The notes under the pieces are model-generated. The model was not told the origin of the DNA, made no database searches, and saw only the letters and a program-made list of their open reading frames with translations. Of a DNA stretch of 64,000 nucleotides, positions 57,278 to 64,000 are shown one piece after another. Made by a program: the position numbers and the translations under genes. The DNA is from Filosporella fistucella (lineage: Eukaryota > Ascomycota > Leotiomycetes > Helotiales), in contig JAQJZZ010000021.1 in the NCBI GenBank assembly GCA_030077755.1, positions 744,001 through 808,000 on the forward strand, given 5' to 3'. How positions within the stretch are numbered: position 1 is the stretch's first letter; every line of letters starts with the position of its first letter.

Positions 57278-58487
57278 GGCCATTTTAACCAGCGTATGAC
57301 GATTCAAGTGATTTGTTGAACGAAAATGGCCTCAAGATCAAACCCTTGATGGTGTCGCTGAGGCCATTAATCTACTCCATGTAGAGGAGAGAAATGGAAG
57401 ATGGAACCTAGGAGTAGATGAAGCATAAAAGCTTGCTTCATGCTTGCTTGAGAACAAGATGAAAGGATCTGTGACTTTACCGACTATAAACACGATCAAG
57501 ATCTATCCAAGGGGCTAAGAGTAAGTTGCTCAATTGCTTTTGAAGCCCCTTGAAACTCCTGCTAACTGAGACAAGGGCCAAAGATCGGAGATACGTTTGA
57601 TAGACCGAAACACCATGAAACATATCGAGAAGCATTCCAATGCTGATCAGTAAGTCATCTAAAACCTTTTCAATTCTCTCAAGCATATATAAACTGGACT
57701 CAGGTCAAAGAGCCACGGCGTAGTGGATATGACTCGCCTAGAAAACCGAAATAATGACACGGTTACTCAACAAGAATGCGATCAACTCGCCGCATTTCCA
57801 GAACGCAGTTTTGGCAAACTTTTAGGCAACCTCGGTGATGTGGCGAATGGAACTTCACCCCTCCAACGATGGCTTTCCCAAGACCATCAAGACGACCCCT
57901 GGCACGGCATCGGCGTCATGTATGGAACTTACCAAAGCACAGAAGCACAACCCAAGCCAAGGATGAGTGAGAGCAATGTTGCTTGTGCGGGCTCGAGTTG
58001 CAAATCTGAGAAGAAAGCGGCACGTTGATGGGGAGGCTAAGATACATTAAAGATAGTTGGAGCATAGTAATTACACTGCTTAACTCTTAGAAAGCACAAT
58101 TTATCTTGAACTCATCGCGAGGAAGTGTTGTTCGTATGTGTGATGACTCAGCACATCTTTGTTCAGAATCGTGACATAGAAGCATAGAATTGCCAATGGA
58201 GTCTCTCAAAGGGAAACCTGCGGGACGAAGCAGACAAAGTAGGCGGTGAGGGTGAAAATTACGATTGTTGTGCTTTGCAAGTATCAGCGTTGTGCGAGTT
58301 ACAACGATCACGAATGTGACCGAATGTGGTGGTGGCGATGCAAAGCCTTGGTCTTGAAAAATGGCCCCAATTAGTAATCCTCGCTGCTCTCCAATTTCAA
58401 GATCATTCTCATTCATGCTTCCCCACAACCACAAAGCCTCAGATTCGAGCGATCGAAGCTTATTTCAATCACTGCCAGGATATAAAG
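57278..58487. other. Spacer downstream of the tandem duplication
   Basis: Contains an open frame at 57729-58028 (about 100 codons, start MTRLENRNNDTVTQQECD) with acceptable composition but no recognised family. A small gene is possible, not supported. The right end is the 5' region of the 511-aa gene. Confidence 0.35.
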
Positions 58488-60023
58488 ATGGAACTCCTAC
58501 TGCGCGAGCCTGAGCTATGGGAGCTTGATCTACTAGAGCCTGATCTAGCTGTCCTAGTGGCGAGGCTGGAGATGCGGACGAGACAGGAAGGAGGAGTAGT
58601 GGGTTTGTTTTTTGGGATTGATGACCAGAATAAGGAGGTTCCAGCTTCCAGTTTGATTGAGTTGAAGTCGGAGCTGCTAGTAGATGGGCGAATAGTACCT
58701 GAGAATCGCAATCAAGACCCCTTCACTGGCACTGTGCTGCATGACCAATACGCCCTCCAGTCTTTCATCAGGGAGGACAACCATGCATTTGTCTACTCGG
58801 TCAAGAGTTTACTATACAATCAAGAAGCTCTCGAAGCAAGGATCTATAACCTCTCTGATATCCCAAAGGACGTTTTAAAATACAGAAAACGGAATATGAA
58901 GCGCTTGGACAGCCGTGTCGTATGTGAGGAAGAGGTCGCGGGGAGGAGGATTTTGGTGTACCGTGTTGATAATTTGATAAATACGCGGGAGAAGATCGAG
59001 ACAAACAAGGACTCACGGCTTTCACCCGAGTCTTGCAAGACTGCCGCAGTAGTTGAGGTACAGAAAGACCAGCAACTCAAGCGACAGTCTCAGGCATCGC
59101 CGTCTCCGCTTTGTGACGACATTCGTGATAGTATTAGAGTAACAAGAAAAGAGGAAAGCCCGAAAGAGAAGACCAAGCAGGAGCGGGAAGCTACTAGAAC
59201 AAAGCAAGCAGCCAGACGAGCACGGAGGCGGGAGGAGGGGAGAGAATCCGCCCAAGGAAACTCTGTATCAAGGGGAAAAAGCATCCAGAAAGGCAGGAAG
59301 AACCCAACACAACTCGAAAGAAGCTTGAAATTCTTCCACGCTCTCTATCACGTCGCCAGAGCCTCGGAAGAGGTAGGAGAGACAGCAGCTTCATGGAATG
59401 AAAGCGAAAGAGAGGCTTCACGGATATTGAAGGGGTATCTCGAGGTAAAACGCTACGATACGATGGAATTCCTCCACTGCAATCTCATAAAAAGACTCAT
59501 GGAGCAAAAGTCAGAAGATATTCGATTCTTGAAAACGCAGAAGGTGAATCTGGGAAAATTAATGCAGCTAAAGAATGGCGCGGGAAAGAGACATGTGGGA
59601 CCGGTTGCGGTACTTGCTGGCAGTGCAATAAAAGAATGGGAGGCTTTAGAGGACGATCAATCGGCGGAAGAGGACGTTATGATCATGGGGTTCATGGAAG
59701 GTTTGCTTGATCAACTCTGGGAAGCGGCGAATCTCCAATACAAAGAACTTGAGAAACGTTTCACTCAAGTGATCCGGCTAGAACATGAGTGGCATAAGTT
59801 AGCTAAAATCAAGGTTGTGCAAAAACGGAAGGCTGCGCTTTTGCCATTCTCACCAGCGTATAATGAAGCCCACTCGGAAATCCAATCGCTCCTGAATGAC
59901 GTCGGGAAAGGATCGACTACTTCAAGGGAGCTTGAGATCATGGAAGACAAAGCTTGTGCGGCCTATAACACGGCTTTGAGAGGCGAGACTGAGGAATCGA
60001 AAGGTCCGGAAGATGGTAACTAG
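58488..60023 (+). CDS. Unknown 511-aa charged protein, intronless
   Basis: The open frame runs from 58326, but the ATG at 58488 is preferred: it gives MELLLREPELWELDLLEPDL, and the residues before it look like translated leader. After an ordered N-terminus (EMRTRQEGGVVGLFFGID, GRIVPENRNQDPFTGT, SFIREDNHAFVYSVKSLLY) comes a Lys/Arg/Glu-rich linker (about residues 230-280, RTKQAARRARRREEGR) and a helical C-terminal half (RSLKFFHALYHVARASEEVG, MEFLHCNLIKRLMEQKS, LEKRFTQVIRLEHEWHKLA) with coiled-coil character. No known family, no membrane segment. The central basic region could bind nucleic acid or act as a nuclear signal. Probably lineage-specific. Confidence 0.65.
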   Translation: MELLLREPELWELDLLEPDLAVLVARLEMRTRQEGGVVGLFFGIDDQNKEVPASSLIELKSELLVDGRIVPENRNQDPFTGTVLHDQYALQSFIREDNHAFVYSVKSLLYNQEALEARIYNLSDIPKDVLKYRKRNMKRLDSRVVCEEEVAGRRILVYRVDNLINTREKIETNKDSRLSPESCKTAAVVEVQKDQQLKRQSQASPSPLCDDIRDSIRVTRKEESPKEKTKQEREATRTKQAARRARRREEGRESAQGNSVSRGKSIQKGRKNPTQLERSLKFFHALYHVARASEEVGETAASWNESEREASRILKGYLEVKRYDTMEFLHCNLIKRLMEQKSEDIRFLKTQKVNLGKLMQLKNGAGKRHVGPVAVLAGSAIKEWEALEDDQSAEEDVMIMGFMEGLLDQLWEAANLQYKELEKRFTQVIRLEHEWHKLAKIKVVQKRKAALLPFSPAYNEAHSEIQSLLNDVGKGSTTSRELEIMEDKACAAYNTALRGETEESKGPEDGN

Positions 60024-60728
60024 GGTTAGGACTTTCTGGAGATGGACTCGGATGAGGAAAGTGAGAGAAAGCTTTCGTCTATTCTTGATGAAGAATTTCT
60101 ATTCTAGTGGCTTGCATAAGAATACGAGGACTGTATCGGGTGTATGTATACATAAGTTTCCTTCGTTCATATCCCATAGGTACACGATAGTTATTTGCGA
60201 CCATTGTGCAAAAGTTTTGGCAAACACCAAATCGCAAATACAAAATGCAAAGCCCCTCAATCCTCTTTCTCCCTCTCGGGCTCGGCTGAGTTGTTTTCTC
60301 CCTCGGCATAGGTTTGCAGCAGCAGTTGATGTCGAGACTTTGCAGTGCGAGTATATCGTTTTGTGAATTATGAGTACAATGTAGAAAAATTTTCGGCGAG
60401 TATAGGAGGCAATCGCTACCTAGGAATACTAAGCTCTATTCATTGGCAGCCTTCACCAAATGCCCGACAAACTGTATCAATGACCATCATCAGGTTGTGC
60501 GCCACCAAACAAATTGACACTAAAACCAATATCAAATGCAGATGTCGTGTCGCAAGGTGGAGAATTCCCATGCCTACTCTAGCGTAGAGGGAAGGTTCTC
60601 CCCGCATGTTGGCTGTCGAATAACCGTCGGCGCAGAGTTCGCTTCCGCGCATAATCTGATGATCTTAGGACCTGGATCGAATCCTTTGAAGGCCGAGAAT
60701 CGCGATCAGTAAGGGAATCTGCAAATGC
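60024..60728. other. Convergent spacer
   Basis: About 700 bp between two 3' ends, with no supported gene or repeat. Short open frames on both strands overlap each other. Confidence 0.4.
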
Positions 60729-62550
60729 TCAATTGACTCCCCAGATCCCTAGCGGGTCACTTCTCCCCGCCCCACTGACCCGCTCGTTTTGCAGTCTCCT
60801 CACCCTCTTCACTAGAGTACCTATACCCAATGGTCCAATAATAGTACAGAGAACAATCGCCCAAGTTACGATCAAATATATCTGTGAGCTGCCAGTCTGG
60901 GTCGAAGATGGATTGGCGAAAAGTCCTGTGGTTTCTGCGAGCGAAGCAATCAGAAAGCCGATTTCACCTCTTGCTATCATTGCTGTACCTAACATAGCGG
61001 CGGGGTAGAGGGAAACGGGCTTGTTGAATTTGGGTTGGGTTTGCGATGCTGGAATCGTGGATGTTTCTGGAGAGCTTGTGGATGGTGTATTTTCTGTTGG
61101 AGAGTTCGGTGTCTGCGTCTGGCCCGCATCCTTTATGGTAGCATCATTCGATTGTGGGTGGAGTTCTTGCATATTTTCAGCTACCTGGAACTTTTTCATT
61201 CCACCGTACATCCAGGTAAAACATGTCATGGGCGCTTTCACAGCAGTGCGAATGCTTCTTGGACTGCTGGCCTTTGGAACAGGAATCTTCAAACGAATGA
61301 GCCATATTCCAGTTGACAATTTCGCTAAGAGCATCAAGAGAGTGTAAACAATTCCTTTCCAAACCATTTCAGCTGTAAACATGTCTGTAATTGGAATGGC
61401 GAAGCCGATGGAAGCCTGTGAATGTCAGAAGCCGAAAAGAGTAAGAATTGTTCACCCACGAAAAAGAATGGCTTCAGAACACGCTGAACAGCAGTAGAAT
61501 AGTACCGATGATACACAGCCGCACCAGTTGTTGCAATATCATCTTGTACTTGATTGCTGACAGCTATTTCGTTTGCCGTCTCGCCATCTGGACCAGAGCC
61601 AGAGCTTACCCTACTTGATGATGGAAGGGCTTCGATGTGCGGAACCTCACTATCCCACCAACTCACTGAGGCACCAGCAAGGTACGCAGCAAACAGATTC
61701 GATGTCCCAGCATAGGTAGCAGCGGCAACTAAACCAAGAAGAATCATTGTATGAATAATGAATGCGGTGTACTCTGTCTGACATGCTCTTGCAAGCTGCC
61801 CGCTTGGTCTTGACTTCCTCTGATCGTTTAGCATAGTAGTGAGAGGCTGCACAATGAATCGGCATACTAGAGGCACAGAGATAGCAAGACCGAAAGAAAC
61901 AGCAAGTGGCCGTACGACAGTCACAGCATTGAAGGAGTCGGATGATTCTCCCAGGTTGGAAATGACCTGAACCATGACGAGACCAACAACATCATCCATC
62001 ATTGCTGCACTGCTCAATACAACGCCCAAGCGAGTGCTTGATAGCCCGCTCGTGTTGAGAATAGTGAATGTGGTACCAAGACTTGTAGAGCAGAGAGCTG
62101 CTCCGGCCGCAAAAGCTTGCAGCGGGCTTGCATTGGCCATGGACTGTAGGATGAAGGAGAAGGCCATTGGCAAGCAGATTCCAGTTATGGCGACCGCAAC
62201 GGAGAGGAACAGGTTTGCTTTTAATGAGCGAAAATTGGTATCAAGACCGCCTAAGAAGTGCGTCAGGATTTTGATCCCAATTTGAGGATTTGCATACCTT
62301 CATATACCAACAGGATCAAACCCATGTATCCAAGTTGAACAATCACATCTTCGACATCCTGACCGAGCCACTTCGCTCCTGGTGTACCCCAAGCAACGCC
62401 AATGAAGACTTGCCCAAGAAGACCACAGAATATCAATTTGTCGAAAGCGGTGTTGACAATGTTGAGGACGAGAAGCAGCGATGATTGAACGAGGATAGTC
62501 ACGATACCAGGCTCGTGATATGGGAGGAACGAGTTGGGTTCAGCGGCCAT
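60729..62550 (-). CDS. CPA2-type sodium(potassium)/proton antiporter, 576 aa
   Basis: Integral membrane monovalent-cation/proton exchanger of the Kef/CPA2 fold. Three exons: 62550-62298, 62250-61460 and 61415-60729; introns 47 and 44 bp (GTATGC and GTGGGT donors), in phase. Family marks in order: GLLGQVFIGVAWGTPG; LGYMGLILLVYEGGLDTNFR (the helix-3/4 signature); GAALCSTSLGTTFTILNTSG; LSSAAMMDDVVGLVMV, in which the DD pair is the cation-binding aspartate site; then a Pro/Ser/Thr-rich cytosolic loop and MIARGEIGFLIASLAE near the last helices. About ten or more hydrophobic segments. The start at 62550 gives MAAEPNSFLPYHEPG. Likely role is ion and pH homeostasis at the plasma membrane or an endomembrane. 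Confidence 0.93.
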
Positions 62551-64000
62551 ACTCAAGATCTAATGCTAAAAGTTCAGTCGTCCATATAGAAATATCCCAA
62601 AGCTTGAGGATTTGGAAGGTTGAGAATGAGATTGCGAAAGTCTTGGAGGGAAAATATGACATCAACTTGCACAAAAAAAGCTTTAGAACGCTTGGAGTGA
62701 TCACACAACTGTCAGAGCTACAAACAGCATGAGAGAATTGAGCCGCTGTTAGAGATGTATTCAGGGATCCTACGTCGCGATGTGCAAGGAGGAAGATGTA
62801 ATTGATTCAGAGGAGCACAGATGGGTGCTCAATCGAGGTAATGTTAAATTCACGTGACCGTGCTAATTTTTATGCCGACCCTTCAATCTCTTCCCTTCTA
62901 CTATGAACAATTCAGAAAGCAATCTATTGCAGATGATCGGACGACATCAGCTATTGGAAGCTCTACACCTCAATATAAGATTCTGGTGCGGCGCCAAACT
63001 CGTCGATGACACTCGTGATAACGGGGCAAGTGTTCCCTTGTCAGGAATTTTCTCTGCAACTTCCTCTCGCGATCAAACCTATGTACTGATTTTTCTGTTG
63101 AAAATGCCTCTATTTTTTATTCATGGCGGTCAATCTCTGTAACTGCCTCCACACAAGATTCAGGCAGGATTGCTCCACTAGTTTCTGTGCCATCAATAAA
63201 TCTAATTCCTTCCTCCCGATAGGATGGAAGAAGAAACAGATTTAAAAGTTGCTCCGAAAAGTGCTATCAGGACAGCAAGATTTGGTGCGCTTGAAAAACC
63301 TTCTCTTTTGATTTTTGCGAAGGTGGAGTGATCACGTTTCATATGCCACAATTACAAACCAATTATCTTTTGCTGCGGAGACAAACGGTCAACTTATGGC
63401 ATGCTCGCGTCAAGTATGATATATTCCTAAACTATCTCGTGTGCTTGATCACTTAGCGATTTTTCATATTTCTTCCTAAAATATCACTATTGGAGTCACA
63501 TAGTTCGTCTCCCTTTCTCAAGCTCAACCCCAGTCAAAATCAAGACAAAAAATATATATAATTCTTCTTGCATCCACACATGCATATTGAAAGATAAGAT
63601 AAGATCCCTCTGCATAAATACATCCGCGGCAATCTCTACCCAAATCCCAAGGAAATTTTCCTCCCTGTCTCACCCCAGCCCAAAAGCGGGTCAAAGGCTG
63701 CAAACATCACCTGATTTTCACAACCCGAGCACACCCGCCATCGCCACCCTTGCTCTCCTTAAATAAAGGCCTCGGTTCCTTCGAACCGGAGAAAAATCTC
63801 TAGAATCTAAAACGTTGTTCTCTTTTATCTTTTTTTTTCGCTCTGGTTTTGGAATGCGTCGTCGTCGAAAGGGATTTTGAAAGCTTGAAGGATTGGAACG
63901 AGGATTTTATTGTTTAAAGATCGTGATTTTCATTTACGCTGCTTCAGAGAACTGGAAGCTGGAAAGGGGATTTGAGAGAAGGGAAAGGACAGGTACGCCA
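62551..64000. other. Right-hand intergenic region
   Basis: Holds the antiporter promoter on the left. No coding exon is recognisable up to the end of the window. From about 63700 the sequence has pyrimidine-rich stretches and no long open frame, as in a promoter/5' untranslated region of a gene that would start beyond 64000; that is inference. Confidence 0.4.

Noticed and set aside
1..64000. tRNA, 5S rRNA, CRISPR array or intact transposon
   Set aside because: Scanning for tRNA B-box-like GGTTCGA sequences, 5S-like sequence, regularly spaced repeats and transposase or reverse-transcriptase motifs gave no acceptable candidate; B-box-like strings near 40238 and 53485 lack the rest of a tRNA.

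Overview
The window is about 64 kb of nuclear DNA from a filamentous ascomycete (Pezizomycotina). Genes carry short introns (mostly 42-112 bp, GT..AG, CTAAY-like branch points) and are separated by AT-rich spacers of 0.3-4 kb. Several families are typical of Pezizomycotina: DUF1996, fungal C6 regulator domain, Asl1-like glycosidase, multi-exon C2H2 proteins. The protein texture recalls Leotiomycetes (Botrytis/Sclerotinia type), but that placement is inference. Exon boundaries come from reading splice sites and checking phase and family fit.

0-9 kb: 5' end of a secreted Asl1-like glycosidase (minus), an intron-rich unknown protein (minus), the U5 snRNP splicing factor Prp6 (plus) and an intronless acidic/coiled unknown (minus). 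9-18 kb: two ribosomal protein genes in tandem on the minus strand, uL16 (RPL10) and eL30 (RPL30), then a long coiled-coil protein and a GT17 glycosyltransferase (plus). 18-27 kb, accessory in character: a C6-type regulator whose DNA-binding cluster looks decayed, a secreted DUF1996 protein, an unknown 277-aa protein and an FAD monooxygenase.

27-40 kb: a gene-poor stretch with diverged tandem repeats, a WW-like/glycine-rich protein, a 666-aa orphan with a 19/57-bp minisatellite at its 5' end, a mitochondrial TPR protein divergently paired with a Dap1/MAPR heme protein, and a small cysteine-rich protein. 40-57 kb: three C2H2 zinc-finger genes (two sharing an architecture) and an NAD(P)-binding reductase, separated by long empty spacers. 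57-64 kb: a 135-bp tandem duplication, an intronless charged orphan and a CPA2-type cation/proton antiporter.

Most genes are housekeeping or regulatory and do not form one pathway. I see no CRISPR array, tRNA, rRNA or intact transposon. The most unusual signals are the 19/57-bp minisatellite, the 135-bp duplication, the apparently decayed zinc cluster, the frame break at the 5' end of the third C2H2 gene, and two stop-free introns of length 3n in Prp6.
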